From the NCBI GenBank assembly GCA_037893225.1, contig JAZGUH010000103.1:2170001-2234000 (forward strand): 64,000 nucleotides of DNA, written 5' to 3'. A model generated the notes under the pieces. That model did not search any database, was not told where the DNA came from, and worked only from the letters and a program-made list of their open reading frames with translations. This stretch comes from Hippasteria phrygiana. Lineage: Eukaryota > Echinodermata > Asteroidea > Valvatida > Goniasteridae. The stretch's first letter is position 1. Each line of letters begins with the position of its first letter. Shown piece after piece: positions 48,397 through 61,717 of the stretch. The position numbers and the translations under genes were made by a program.

Positions 48397-49797
48397 CTGC
48401 TTAACGTTTGCCAAATTTTCAGATGAACGCCCCTCCTTTCCCTGTTCATAATTGAATGGGATATTGACCAAATCCAGTATTTTTTACACGTATGGGTAGC
48501 TTAGATCTAGCGCAACAATTTCAGACCATCGCCAGCTTCACAGGGTTAGAACTCTTCGAGAAAAATCAAACCTCGCATCAAATTTCTTCCTGTGAACTCT
48601 GTGTGCGTTCTTCCGTTTACTGCATTGTGACTGCTTAACGTTTGCCACATTTCCAGATGAACGCCCCTCCTTTCCCTGTTCATAATTGAATGGGATATTG
48701 ACCAAATCCAGTAAGTTTCACACGTATGGGTAGCTTAGATCTAGCGCAACAATTTGAGACCATCGCCAGCTTCATAGCGTGAGAACTCTTCGAGAAAATT
48801 CAAACCTCGCAACAAATTTTCCCCATGAACTCTGTGTGCGTTCTCCCGTTTACTGCATTGTGACTGCTTAACGTTTGCCAAATTTTCAGATGAACGCCCC
48901 TCCTTTCCCTGTTCATAATTGAATGGTATATTGACCAAATCCAGTCATTTTTACACTGATGGGTAGCTTAGATTTAGCGCAACAATTTCAGACCATCACC
49001 AGCTTCACAGCGTTAGAACTCTTCGAGAAAATTCAAACCTCGCAACTAATTTATTTCTGTGAACTCTGTGTGCGTTCTCCCGTTTACTGCATTGTGGCTG
49101 CTTAACGTTTGCCAAATTTTCAGATGAACGCCCCTCCTTTCCCTGTTCATAATTGAATGCGATATTGACCAAATCCAGTAATGTTCACACGTATGGGTAG
49201 CTTAGATCTAGCGCAACAATTTGAGACCGTCGCCAGCTTCACAGCGTTAGAACTCTTCGAGAAAATTCAAACCTCGCAACAAATTTCTTTCTGTGAACTC
49301 TGTGTGGGTTCTCCCGTTTAATGCATTGTGGCTGCTTCACGTTTGCCAAATTTTCAGATGAACGCCCCTCCTTTCCCTGTTCATAATTTCATGAGATATT
49401 GACCAAATCCAGTAATTTTCACACGTATGGGTAGCTTAGATCTAGCGCAACAATTTAAGACCATCGCCAGCTTCACAGCGTTAGAACTCTTCGAGAAAAT
49501 TCAAACCTCGCAACTAATTTCTTTCTGTGAACTCTGTGTGCGTTCTTCCGTTTACTGCATTGTGACTGCTTAACGTTTGCCACATTTTCAGATGAACGCC
49601 CCTCCTTTCCCTGTTCATAATTGAATGGGATATTGACCAAATCCAGTAATTTTCACACGTATGGGTAGCTTAGATCTAGCGCAACAATTTGAGACCATCG
49701 CCAGCTCCATAGCGTGAGAACTCTTCGAGAAAATTCAAACATCGCAACAAATTTTTCCATGAACTCTGTGTGCGTTCTCCCGTTTACTGCATTGTGA
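48397..49797. repeat. h-e-a-m-n-o unit in zone IV (1401 bp)
   Basis: Monomer starts are 48397, 48631, 48864, 49098, 49332 and 49566. Class m carries GTAATGTTC as at 30716. Private changes are TAATTTATTTC near 49050 and AATTTAAGACC near 49454. It is followed by h-e-a-m-n at 49798-50966, where the sixth monomer is the T class that opens the 13-monomer repeat. Confidence 0.87.
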
Positions 49798-50966
49798 CTG
49801 CTTAACGTTTGCCAAATTTTCAGATGAACGCCCCTCCTTTCCCTGTTCATAATTGAATGGTATATTGACCAAATCCAGTAATTTTTACACGTATGGGTAG
49901 CTTAGATCTAGCGCAACAATTTCAGACCATCGCCAGCTTCACAGGGTAAGAACTCTTCGAGAAAAATCAAACCTCGCATCAAATTTCTTCCTGTGAACTC
50001 TGTGTGCGTTCTTCCGTTTACTGCATTGTGACTGCTTAACGTTTGCCACATTTCCAGATGAACGCCCCTCCTTTCCCTGTTCATAATTGAATGGGATATT
50101 GACCAAATCCAGTAAGTTTCACACGTATGGGTAGCTTAGATCTAGCGCAACAATTTGAGACCATCGCCAGCTTCATAGCGTGAGAACTCTTCGAGAAAAT
50201 TCAAACCTCGCAACAAATTTTCCCCATGAACTCTGTGTGCGTTCTCCCGTTTACTGCATTGTGACTGCTTAACGTTTGCCAAATTTTCAGATGAACGCCC
50301 CTCCTTTCCCTGTTCATAATTGAATGGTATATTGACCAAATCCAGTCATTTTTACACTGATGGGTAGCTTAGATTTAGCGCAACAATTTCAGACCATCAC
50401 CAGCTTCACAGCGTTAGAACTCTTCGAGAAAATTCAAACCTCGCAACTAATTTCTTTCTGTGAACTCTGTGTGCGTTCTCCCGTTTACTGCATTGTGGCT
50501 GCTTAACGTTTGCCAAATTTTCAGATGAACGCCCCTCCTTTCCCTGTTCATAATTGAATGCGATATTGACCAAATCCAGTAATTTTCACACGTATGGGTA
50601 GCTTAGATCTAGCGCAACAATTTGAGACCGTCGCCAGCTTCACAGCGTTAGAACTCTTCGAGAAAATTCAAACCTCGCAACAAATTTCTTTCTGTTAACT
50701 CTGTGTGGGTTCTCCCGTTTAATGCATTGTGGCTGCTTCACGTTTGCCAAATTTTCAGATGAACGCCCCTCCTTTCCCTGTTCATAATTTCATGAGATAT
50801 TGACCAAATCCAGTAATTTTCACACGTATGGGTAGCTTAGATCTAGCGCAACAATTTGAGACCATCGCCAGCTTCACAGCGTTAGAACTCTTCGAGAAAA
50901 TTCAAACCTCGCAACTAATTTCTTTCTGTGAACTCTGTGTGCGTTCTTCCGTTTACTGCATTGTGA

Positions 50967-53900
50967 CTGCTTAACGTTTGCCACATTTTCAGATGAACGC
51001 CCCTCCTTTCCCTGTTCATAATTGAATGGGATATTGACCAAATCCAGTAATTTTCACACGTATGGGTAGCTTAGATCTAGCGCAACAATTTGAGACCATC
51101 GCCAGCTCCATAGCGTGAGAACTCTTCGAGAAAATTCAAACCTCGCAACAAATGTTTCCATGAACTCTGTGTGCGTTCTGCCGTTTACTGCATTGTGACT
51201 GCTTAACGTTTGCCAAATTTTCAGATGAACGCCCCTCCTTTCCCTGTTCATAATTGAATGGTATATTGACCAAATCCAGTCATTTTTACACTGATGGGTA
51301 GCTTAGATTTAGCGCAACAATTTCAGACCATCGCCAGCTTCACAGAGTTAGAACTCTTCGAGAAAATTCAAACCTCGCAACCAATTTCTTTCTGTGAACT
51401 CTGTGTGCGTTCTCCCGTTTACTGCATTGTGGCTGCTTAACGTTTGCCAAATTTTCAGATGAACGCCCCTCCTTTCCCTGTTCATAATTGAATGGTATAT
51501 TGACCAAATCCAGTAATTTTTACACGTATGGGTAGCTTAGATCTAGCGCAACAATTTCAGACCATCACCAGCTTCACATCGTTAGAACTCTACGAGAAAA
51601 ATCAAACCTCGCATCAAATTTCTTCCTGTGAACTCTGTGTGCGTTCTTCCGTTTACTGCATTGTGACTGCTTAACGTTTGCCACATTTTCAGATGAACGC
51701 CCCTCCTTTCCCTGTTCATAATTGAATGGGATATTGACCAAATCCAGTAATTTTCACACGTATGGGTAGCTTAGATCTAGCGCAACAATTTGAGACCATC
51801 GCCAGCTTCATAGCGTTAGAACTCTTCGAGAAAATTCAAACCTCGCAACAATTTTTTTTCCATGAACTCTGTGTGCGTTCTCCCGTTTAGTGCATTGTGG
51901 CTGCTTAACGTTTGCCAAATTTTCAGATGAACGCCCCTCCTTTCCCTGTTCATAATTGAATGGGATATTGACCAAATCCAGTAATTTTTACACGTATGGG
52001 TAGCTTAGATCTAGCGCAACAATTTCAGACCATCGCCAGCTTCACAGGGTTAGAACTCTTCGAGAAAAATCAAACCTCGCATCAAATTTCTTCCTGTGAA
52101 CTCTGTGTGCGTTCTTCCGTTTACTGCATTGTGACTGCTTAACGTTTGCCACATTTCCAGATGAACGCCCCTCCTTTCCCTGTTCATAATTGAATGGTAT
52201 ATTGACCAAATCCAGTCATTTTTACACTGATGGGTAGCTTAGATTTAGCGCAACAATTTCAGACCATCACCAGCTTTACAGCGTTAGAACTCTTCGAGAA
52301 AATTCAAACCTCGCAACTAATTTCTTTCTGTGAACTCTGTGTGCGTTCTCCCGTTTACTGCATTGTGGCTGCTTAACGTTTGCCAAATTTTCAGATGAAC
52401 GCCCCTCCTTTCCCTGTTCATAATTGAATGCGATATTGACCAAATCCAGTAATTTTCACACGTATGGGTAGCTTAGATCTAGCGCAACAATTTGAGACCG
52501 TCGCCAGCTTCACAGCGTTAGAACTCTTCGAGAAAATTCAAACCTCGCAACAAATTTCTTTCTGTGAACTCTGTGTGGGTTCTCCCGTTTAATGCATTGT
52601 GGCTGCTTCACGTTTGCCAAATTTTCAGATGAACGCCCCTCCTTTCCCTGTTCATAATTTCATGAGATATTGACCAAACCCAGTAATTTTCACACGTATG
52701 GGTAGCTTAGATCTAGCGCAACAATTTGAGACCATCGCCAGCTTCACAGCGTTAGAACTCTTCGAGAAAATTCAAACCTCGCAACTAATTTCTTTCTGTG
52801 AACTCTGTGTGCGTTCTTCCGTTTACTGCATTGTGACTGCTTAACGTTTGCCACATTTTCAGATGAACGCCCCTCCTTTCCCTGTTCATAATTGAATGGG
52901 ATATTGACCAAATCCAGTAATTTTCACACGTATGGGTAGCTTAGATCTAGCGCAACAATTTGAGACCATCGCCAGCTCCATAGCGTGAGAACTCTTCGAG
53001 AAAATTCAAACATCGCAACAAATTTCTCCATGAACTCTGTGTGCGTTCTCCCGTTTACTGCATTGTGACTGCTTAACGTTTGCCAAATTTTCAGATGAAC
53101 GCCCCTCCTTTCCCTGTTCATAATTGAATGGTATATTGACCAAATCCAGTCATTTTTACACTGATGGGTAGCTTAGATCTAGCGCAACAATTTCAGACCA
53201 TCGCCAGCTTCACAGGGTTAGAACTCTTCGAGAAAAATCAAACCTCGCATCAAATTTCTTCCTGTGAACTCTGTGTGCGTTCTTCCGTTTACTGCATTGT
53301 GACTGCTTAACGTTTGCCACATTTCCAGATGAACGCCCCTCCTTTCCCTGTTCATAATTGAATGGTATATTGACCAAATCCAGTCATTTTTACACTGATG
53401 GGTAGCTTAGATTTAGCGCAACAATTTCAGACCATCACCAGCTTCACAGCGTTAGAACTCTTCGAGAAAATTCAAACCTCGCAACTAATTTCTTTCTGTG
53501 AACTCTGTGTGCGTTCTTCCGTTTACTGCATTGTGACTGCTTAACGTTTTCCACATTTCCAGATGAACGCCCCTCCTTTCCCTGTTCATAATTGAATGGT
53601 ATATTGACCAAATCCAGTCATTTTTACACTGATGGGTAGCTTAGATTTAGCGCAACAATTTCAGACCATCACCAGCTTCACAGCGTTAGAACTCTTCGAG
53701 AAAATTCAAACCTCGCAACTAATTTCTTTCTGTTAACTCTGTGTGGGTTCTCCCGTTTAATGCATTGTGGCTGCTTCACGTTTGCCAAATTTTCAGATGA
53801 ACGCCCCTCCTTTCCCTGTTCATAATTTCATGAGATATTGACCAAATCCCGTAATTTTCACACGTATGGGTAGCTTAGATCTAGCGCAACAATTTGAGAC

Positions 53901-54004
53901 CATCGCCAGCTTCACAGCGTTAGAACTCTTCGAGAAAATTCAAACCTCGCAACTAATTTCTTTCTGTGAACTCTGTGTGCGTTCTTCCGTTTACTGCATT
54001 GTGA
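50967..54004. repeat. 13-monomer higher-order unit, copy 1 (3038 bp)
   Basis: The order is T, i, j, k, h, l, m, n, o, h', p, q, n'. T (50967-51198, 232 bp) has CTCCATAG with CAAATGTTTCCATG. Class l has CTTTACAGCG, class n has CCAAACCCAG, and class q joins an a-type front to a CTGTTAAC and GTGTGGGTT tail. Starts placed are 50967, 51199, 51433, 51667, 51901, 52135, 52369, 52603, 52837, 53069, 53303, 53537 and 53771. Confidence 0.9.
51767..51859 (+). promoter_or_regulatory. Weak RNA polymerase III-like A/B boxes plus T8 tract (class k, representative)
   Basis: TAGCTTAGATC (51767-51777) fits the A-box pattern TRGYNNARNNG at 10 of 11 positions (the last G is C). ATTCAAACC (51834-51842) fits the B-box pattern GWTCRANNC at 8 of 9 positions (the first G is A). 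A run of eight T follows at 51852-51859. The A-to-B spacing of 67 bp is longer than in most tRNA genes. No cloverleaf can be folded by eye. The match may be chance. Confidence 0.2.
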
Positions 54005-56340
54005 CTGCTTAACGTTTGCCACATTTTCAGATGAACGCCCCTCCTTTCCCTGTTCATAATTGAATGGGATATTGACCAAATCCAGTAATTTTCACACGTA
54101 TGGGTAGCTTAGATCTAGCGCAACAATTTGAGACCATCGCCAGCTCCATAGCGTGAGAACTCTTCGAGAAAATTCAAACCTCGCAACAAATGTTTCCATG
54201 AACTCTGTGTGCGTTCTCCCGTTTACTGCATTGTGACTGCTTAACGTTTGCCAAATTTTCAGATGAACGCCCCTCCTTTCCCTGTTCATAATTAAATGGG
54301 ATATTGACCAAATCCAGTAATTTTTACACGTATGGGTAGCTTAGATCTAGCGCAACAATTTCAGACCATCGCCAGCTTCACAGGGTTAGAACTCTTCGAG
54401 AAAAATCAAACCTCGCATCAAATTTCTTCCTGTGAACTCTGTGTGCGTTCTTCCGTTTACTGCATTGTGACTGCTTAACGTTTGCCACATTTCCAGATGA
54501 ACGCCCCTCCTTTCCCTGTTCATAATTGAATGGTATATTGACCAAATCCAGTCATTTTTACACTGATGGGTAGCTTAGATTTAGCGCAACAATTTCAGAC
54601 CATCACCAGCTTTACAGCGTTAGAACTCTTCGAGAAAATTCAAACCTCGCAACTAATTTCTTTCTGTGAACTCTGTGTGCGTTCTCCCGTTTACTGCATT
54701 GTGGCTGCTTAACGTTTGCCAAATTTTCAGATGAACGCCCCTCCTTTCCCTGTTCATAATTGAATGCGATATTGACCAAATCCAGTAATTTTCACACGTA
54801 TGGGTAGCTTAGATCTAGCGCAACAATTTGAGACCGTCGCCAGCTTCACAGCGTTAGAACTCTTCGAGAAAATTCAAACCTCGCAACAAATTTCTTTCTG
54901 TGAACTCTGTGTGGGTTCTCCCGTTTAATGCATTGTGGCTGCTTCACGTTTGCCAAATTTTCAGATGAACGCCCCTCCTTTCCCTGTTCATAATTTCATG
55001 AGATATTGACCAAACCCAGTAATTTTCACACGTATGGGTAGCTTAGATCTAGCGCAACAATTTGAGACCATCGCCAGCTTCACAGCGTTAGAACTCTTCG
55101 AGAAAATTCAAACCTCGCAACTAATTTCTTTCTGTGAACTCTGTGTGCGTTCTTCCGTTTACTGCATTGTGACTGCTTAACGTTTGCCACATTTTCAGAT
55201 GAACGCCCCTCCTTTCCCTGTTCATAATTGAATGGGATATTGACCAAATCCAGTAATTTTCACACGTATGGGTAGCTTAGATCTAGCGCAACAATTTGAG
55301 ACCATCGCCAGCTCCATAGCGTGAGAACTCTTCGAGAAAATTCAAACATCGCAACAAATTTCTCCATGAACTCTGTGTGCGTTCTCCCGTTTACTGCATT
55401 GTGACTGCTTAACGTTTGCCAAATTTTCAGATGAACGCCCCTCCTTTCCCTGTTCATAATTGAATGGTATATTGACCAAATCCAGTCATTTTTACACTGA
55501 TGGGTAGCTTAGATCTAGCGCAACAATTTCAGACCATCGCCAGCTTCACAGGGTTAGAACTCTTCGAGAAAAATCAAACCTCGCATCAAATTTCTTCCTG
55601 TGAACTCTGTGTGCGTTCTTCCGTTTACTGCATTGTGACTGCTTAACGTTTGCCACATTTCCAGATGAACGCCCCTCCTTTCCCTGTTCATAATTGAATG
55701 GTATATTGACCAAATCCAGTCATTTTTACACTGATGGGTAGCTTAGATTTAGCGCAACAATTTCAGACCATCACCAGCTTCACAGCGTTAGAACTCTTCG
55801 AGAAAATTCAAACCTCGCAACTAATTTCTTTCTGTGAACTCTGTGTGCGTTCTTCCGTTTACTGCATTGTGACTGCTTAACGTTTGCCACATTTCCAGAT
55901 GAACGCCCCTCCTTTCCCTGTTCATAATTGAATGGTATATTGACCAAATCCAGTCATTTTTACACTGATGGGTAGCTTAGATTTAGCGCAACAATTTCAG
56001 ACCATCACCAGCTTCACAGCGTTAGAACTCTTCGAGAAAATTCAAACCTCGCAACTAATTTCTTTCTGTTAACTCTGTGTGGGTTCTCCCGTTTAATGCA
56101 TTGTGGCTGCTTCACGTTTGCCAAATTTTCAGATGAACGCCCCTCCTTTCCCTGTTCATAATTTCATGAGATATTGACCAAATCCAGTAATTTTCACACG
56201 TATGGGTAGCTTAGATCTAGCGCAACAATTTGAGACCATCGCCAGCTTCACAGCGTTAGAACTCTTCGAGAAAATTCAAACCTCGCAACTAATTTCTTTC
56301 TGTGAACTCTGTGTGCGTTCTTCCGTTTACTGCATTGTGA
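54005..56340. repeat. 10-monomer derivative of the 13-monomer unit (lacks i-j-k), 2336 bp
   Basis: The order is T, h, l, m, n, o, h', p, q, n'. T is followed directly by class h (AATTAAATGGG then GTAATTTTTACACG and CACAGGG). The i, j and k monomers of the 13-monomer unit are absent, a clean three-monomer deletion in register. Confidence 0.9.
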
Positions 56341-59300
56341 CTGCTTAACGTTTGCCACATTTTCAGATGAACGCCCCTCCTTTCCCTGTTCATAATTGAA
56401 TGGGATATTTACCAAATCCAGTAATTTTCACACGTATGGGTAGCTTAGATCTAGCGCAACAATTTGAGACCATCGCCAGCTCCATAGCGTGAGAACTCTT
56501 CGAGAAAATTCAAACCTCGCAACAAATGTTTCCATGAACTCTGTGTGCGTTCTCCCGTTTACTGCATTGTGACTGCTTAACGTTTGCCAAATTTTCAGAT
56601 GAACGCCCCTCCTTTCCCTGTTCATAATTGAATGGTATATTGACCAAATCCAGTCATTTTTACACTGATGGGTAGCTTAGATTTAGCGCAACAAATTTCA
56701 GACCATCGCCAGCTTCACAGAGTTAGAACTCTTCGAGAAAATTCAAACCTCGCAACCAATTTCTTTCTGTGAACTCTGTGTGCGTTCTCCCGTTTACTGC
56801 ATTGTGGCTGCTTAACGTTTGCCAAATTTTCAGATGAACGCCCCTCCTTTCCCTGTTCATAATTGAATGGTATATTGACCAAATCCAGTAATTTTTACAC
56901 GTATGGGTAGCTTAGATCTAGCGCAACAATTTCAGACCACCACCAGCTTCAAAGCGTTAGAACTCTACGAGAAAAATCAAACCTCGCATCAAATTTCTTC
57001 CTGTGAACTCTGTGTGCGTTCTTCCGTTTACTGCATTGTGACTGCTTAACGTTTGCCACATTTTCAGATGAACGCCCCTCCTTTCCCTGTTCATAATTGA
57101 ATGGGATATTGACCAAATCCAGTAATTTTCACACGTATGGGTAGCTTAGATCTAGCGCAACAATTTGAGACCATCGCCAGCTTCATAGCGTTAGAACTCT
57201 TCGAGAAAATTCAAAACTCGCAACAATTTTTTTTCCATGAACTCTGTGTGCGTTCTCCCGTTTAGTGCATTGTGGCTGCTTAACGTTTGCCAAATTTTCA
57301 GATGAACGCCCCTCCTTTCCCTGTTCATAATTGAATGGGATATTGACCAAATCCAGTAATTTTTACACGTATGGGTAGCTTAGATCTAGCGCAACAATTT
57401 CAGACCATCGCCAGCTTCACAGGGTTAGAACTCTTCGAGAAAAATCAAACCTCGCATCAAATTTCTTCCTGTGAACTCTGTGTGCGTTCTTCCGTTTACT
57501 GCATTGTGACTGCTTAACGTTTGCCACATTTCCAGATGAACGCCCCTCCTTTCCCTGTTCATAATTGAATGGTATATTGACCAAATCCAGTCATTTTTAC
57601 ACTGATGGGTAGCTTAGATTTAGCGCAACAATTTCAGACCATCACCAGCTTTACAGCGTTAGAACTCTTCGAGAAAATTCAAACCTCGCAACTAATTTCT
57701 TTCTGTGAACTCTGTGTGCGTTCTCCCGTTTACTGCATTGTGGCTGCTTAACGTTTGCCAAATTTTCAGATGAACGCCCCTCCTTTCCCTGTTCATAATT
57801 GAATGCGATATTGACCAAATCCAGTAATTTTCACACGTATGGGTAGCTTAGATCTAGCGCAACAATTTGAGACCGTCGCCAGCTTCACAGCGTTAGAACT
57901 CTTCGAGAAAATTCAAACCTCGCAACAAATTTCTTTCTGTGAACTCTGTGTGGGTTCTCCCGTTTAATGCATTGTGGCTGCTTCACGTTTGCCAAATTTT
58001 CAGATGAACGCCCCTCCTTTCCCTGTTCATAATTTCATGAGATATTGACCAAACCCAGTAATTTTCACACGTATGGGTAGCTTAGATCTAGCGCAACAAT
58101 TTGAGACCATCGCCAGCTTCACAGCGTTAGAACTCTTCGAGAAAATTCAAACCTCGCAACTAATTTCTTTCTGTGAACTCTGTGTGCGTTCTTCCGTTTA
58201 CTGCATTGTGACTGCTTAACGTTTGCCACATTTTCAGATGAACGCCCCTCCTTTCCCTGTTCATAATTGAATGGGATATTGACCAAATCCAGTAATTTTC
58301 ACACGTATGGGTAGCTTAGATCTAGCGCAACAATTTGAGACCATCGCCAGCTCCATAGCGTGAGAACTCTTCGAGAAAATTCAAACATCGCAACAAATTT
58401 CTCCATGAACTCTGTGTGCGTTCTCCCGTTTACTGCATTGTGACTGCTTAACGTTTGCCAAATTTTCAGATGAACGCCCCTCCTTTCCCTGTTCATAATT
58501 GAATGGTATATTGACCAAATCCAGTCATTTTTACACTGATGGGTAGCTTAGATCTAGCGCAACAATTTCAGACCATCGCCAGCTTCACAGGGTTAGAACT
58601 CTTCGAGAAAAATCAAACCTCGCATCAAATTTCTTCCTGTGAACTCTGTGTGCGTTCTTCCGTTTACTGCATTGTGACTGCTTAACGTTTGCCACATTTC
58701 CAGATGAACGCCCCTCCTTTCCCTGTTCATAATTGAATGGTATATTGACCAAATCCAGTCATTTTTACACTGATGGGTAGCTTAGATTTAGCGCAACAAT
58801 TTCAGACCATCACCAGCTTCACAGCGTTAGAACTCTTCGAGAAAATTCAAACCTCGCAACTAATTTCTTTCTGTGAACTCTGTGTGCGTTCTTCCGTTTA
58901 CTGCATTGTGACTGCTTAACGTTTGCCACATTTCCAGATGAACGCCCCTCCTTTCCCTGTTCATAATTGAATGGTATATTGACCAAATCCAGTCATTTTT
59001 ACACTGATGGGTAGCTTAGATTTAGCGCAACAATTTCAGACCATCACCAGCTTCACAGCGTTAGAACTCTTCGAGAAAATTCAAACCTCGCAACTAATTT
59101 CTTTCTGTTAACTCTGTGTGGGTTCTCCCGTTTAATGCATTGTGGCTGCTTCACGTTTGCCAAATTTTCAGATGAACGCCCCTCCTTTCCCTGTTCATAA
59201 TTTCATGAGATATTGACCAAATCCAGTAATTTTCACACGTATGGGTAGCTTAGATCTAGCGCAACAATTTGAGACCATCGCCAGCTTCACAGCGTTAGAA

Positions 59301-59379
59301 CTCTTCGAGAAAATTCAAACCTCGCAACTAATTTCTTTCTGTGAACTCTGTGTGCGTTCTTCCGTTTACTGCATTGTGA
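56341..59379. repeat. 13-monomer higher-order unit, copy 2 (3039 bp)
   Basis: It has the same order as 50967-54004. It is one base longer because class i has an extra A (CAACAAATTTCAG near 56691). Class j has GACCACCACC and AAAGCG, and class k has CAAAACTCG. Confidence 0.9.
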
Positions 59380-61717
59380 CTGCTTAACGTTTGCCACATT
59401 TTCAGATGAACGCCCCTCCTTTCCCTGTTCATAATTGAATGGGATATTGACCAAATCCAGTAATTTTCACACGTATGGGTAGCTTAGATCTAGCGCAACA
59501 ATTTGAGACCATCGCCAGCTCCATAGCGTGAGAACTCTTCGAGAAAATTCAAACCTCGCAACAAATGTTTCCATGAACTCTGTGTGCGTTCTCCCGTTTA
59601 CTGCATTGTGACTGCTTAACGTTTGCCAAATTTTCAGATGAACGCCCCTCCTTTCCCTGTTCATAATTGAATGGTATATTGACCAAATCCAGTCATTTTT
59701 ACACTGATGGGTAGCTTAGATTTAGCGCAACAAATTTCAGACCATCGCCAGCTTCACAGAGTTAGAACTCTTCGAGAAAATTCAAACCTCGCAACCAATT
59801 TCTTTCTGTGAACTCTGTGTGCGTTCTCCCGTTTACTGCATTGTGGCTGCTTAACGTTTGCCAAATTTTCAGATGAACGCCCCTCCTTTCCCTGTTCATA
59901 ATTGAATGGTATATTGACCAAATCCAGTAATTTTTACACGTATGGGTAGCTTAGATCTAGCGCAACAATTTCAGACCACCACCAGCTTCACAGCGTTAGA
60001 ACTCTACGAGAAAAATCAAACCTCGCATCAAATTTCTTCCTGTGAACTCTGTGTGCGTTCTTCCGTTTACTGCATTGTGACTGCTTAACGTTTGCCACAT
60101 TTTCAGATGAACGCCCCTCCTTTCCCTGTTCATAATTGAATGGGATATTGACCAAATCCAGTAATTTTCACACGTATGGGTAGCTTAGATCTAGCGCAAC
60201 AATTTGAGACCATCGCCAGCTTCATAGCGTTAGAACTCTTCGAGAAAATTCAAAACTCGCAACAATTTTTTTTCCATGAACTCTGTGTGCGTTCTCCCGT
60301 TTAGTGCATTGTGGCTGCTTAACGTTTGCCAAATTTTCAGATGAACGCCCCTCCTTTCCCTGTTCATAATTGAATGGGATATTGACCAAATCCAGTAATT
60401 TTTACACGTATGGGTAGCTTAGATCTAGCGCAACAATTTCAGACCATCGCCAGCTTCACAGGGTTAGAACTCTTCGAGAAAAATCAAACCTCGCATCAAA
60501 TTTCTTCCTGTGAACTCTGTGTGCGTTCTTCCGTTTACTGCATTGTGACTGCTTAACGTTTGCCACATTTCCAGATGAACGCCCCTCCTTTCCCTGTTCA
60601 TAATTGAATGGGATATTGACCAAATCCAGTAAGTTTCACACGTATGGGTAGCTTAGATCTAGCGCAACAATTTGAGACCATCGCCAGCTTCATAGCGTGA
60701 GAACTCTTCGAGAAAATTCAAACCTCGCAACAAATTTTCCCCATGAACTCTGTGTGCGTTCTCCCGTTTACTGCATTGTGACTGCTTAACGTTTGCCAAA
60801 TTTTCAGATGAACGCCCCTCCTTTCCCTGTTCATAATTGAATGGTATATTGACCAAATCCAGTCATTTTTACACTGATGGGTAGCTTAGATCTAGCGCAA
60901 CAATTTCAGACCATCGCCAGCTTCACAGGGTTAGAACTCTTCGAGAAAAATCAAACCTCGCATCAAATTTCTTCCTGTGAACTCTGTGTGCGTTCTTCCG
61001 TTTACTGCATTGTGACTGCTTAACGTTTGCCACATTTCCAGATGAACGCCCCTCCTTTCCCTGTTCATAATTGAATGGTATATTGACCAAATCCAGTCAT
61101 TTTTACACTGATGGGTAGCTTAGATTTAGCGCAACAATTTCAGACCATCACCAGCTTCACAGCGTTAGAACTCTTCGAGAAAATTCAAACCTCGCAACTA
61201 ATTTCTTTCTGTGAACTCTGTGTGCGTTCTTCCGTTTACTGCATTGTGACTGCTTAACGTTTGCCACATTTCCAGATGAACGCCCCTCCTTTCCCTGTTC
61301 ATAATTGAATGGTATATTGACCAAATCCAGTCATTTTTACACTGATGGGTAGCTTAGATTTAGCGCAACAATTTCAGACCATCACCAGCTTCACAGCGTT
61401 AGAACTCTTCGAGAAAATTCAAACCTCGCAACTAATTTCTTTCTGTTAACTCTGTGTGGGTTCTCCCGTTTAATGCATTGTGGCTGCTTCACGTTTGCCA
61501 AATTTTCAGATGAACGCCCCTCCTTTCCCTGTTCATAATTTCATGAGATATTGACCAAATCCAGTAATTTTCACACGTATGGGTAGCTTAGATCTAGCGC
61601 AACAATTTGAGACCATCGCCAGCTTCACAGCGTTAGAACTCTTCGAGAAAATTCAAACCTCGCAACTAATTTCTTTCTGTGAACTCTGTGTGCGTTCTTC
61701 CGTTTACTGCATTGTGA
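59380..61717. repeat. 10-monomer derivative with l-m-n-o replaced by e, 2338 bp
   Basis: The order is T, i, j, k, h, e, h', p, q, n'. The four monomers l, m, n and o of the full unit are missing and a class e monomer lies in their place (GTAAGTTTC, CATAGCGTGAG, TTTTCCCC). Class i keeps the extra A and class k the CAAAACTCG variant, so it derives from the copy-2 lineage. Confidence 0.9.

Larger units (their letters stand above)
42553..50966. repeat. Rearranged zone III monomers (36 monomers)
   Basis: The order by class is h, p-like, r, i, j, k, h, h, e, a, m, n/k, h, h, e/k, h, e, a, m, n, o, h, i, j, k, h, e, a, m, n, o, h, e, a, m, n. The r monomer (43021-43253) repeats the CAATGTTTTCCC type of 27829 and 35776. 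Blocks h-e-a-m-n-o (1401 bp) recur at 46061 and 48397. Private changes include CCTCAATTCCC near 47267, CTCTATAGCG near 47370, and a broken T tract (TTTTGTTCC) near 48350. Confidence 0.88.
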
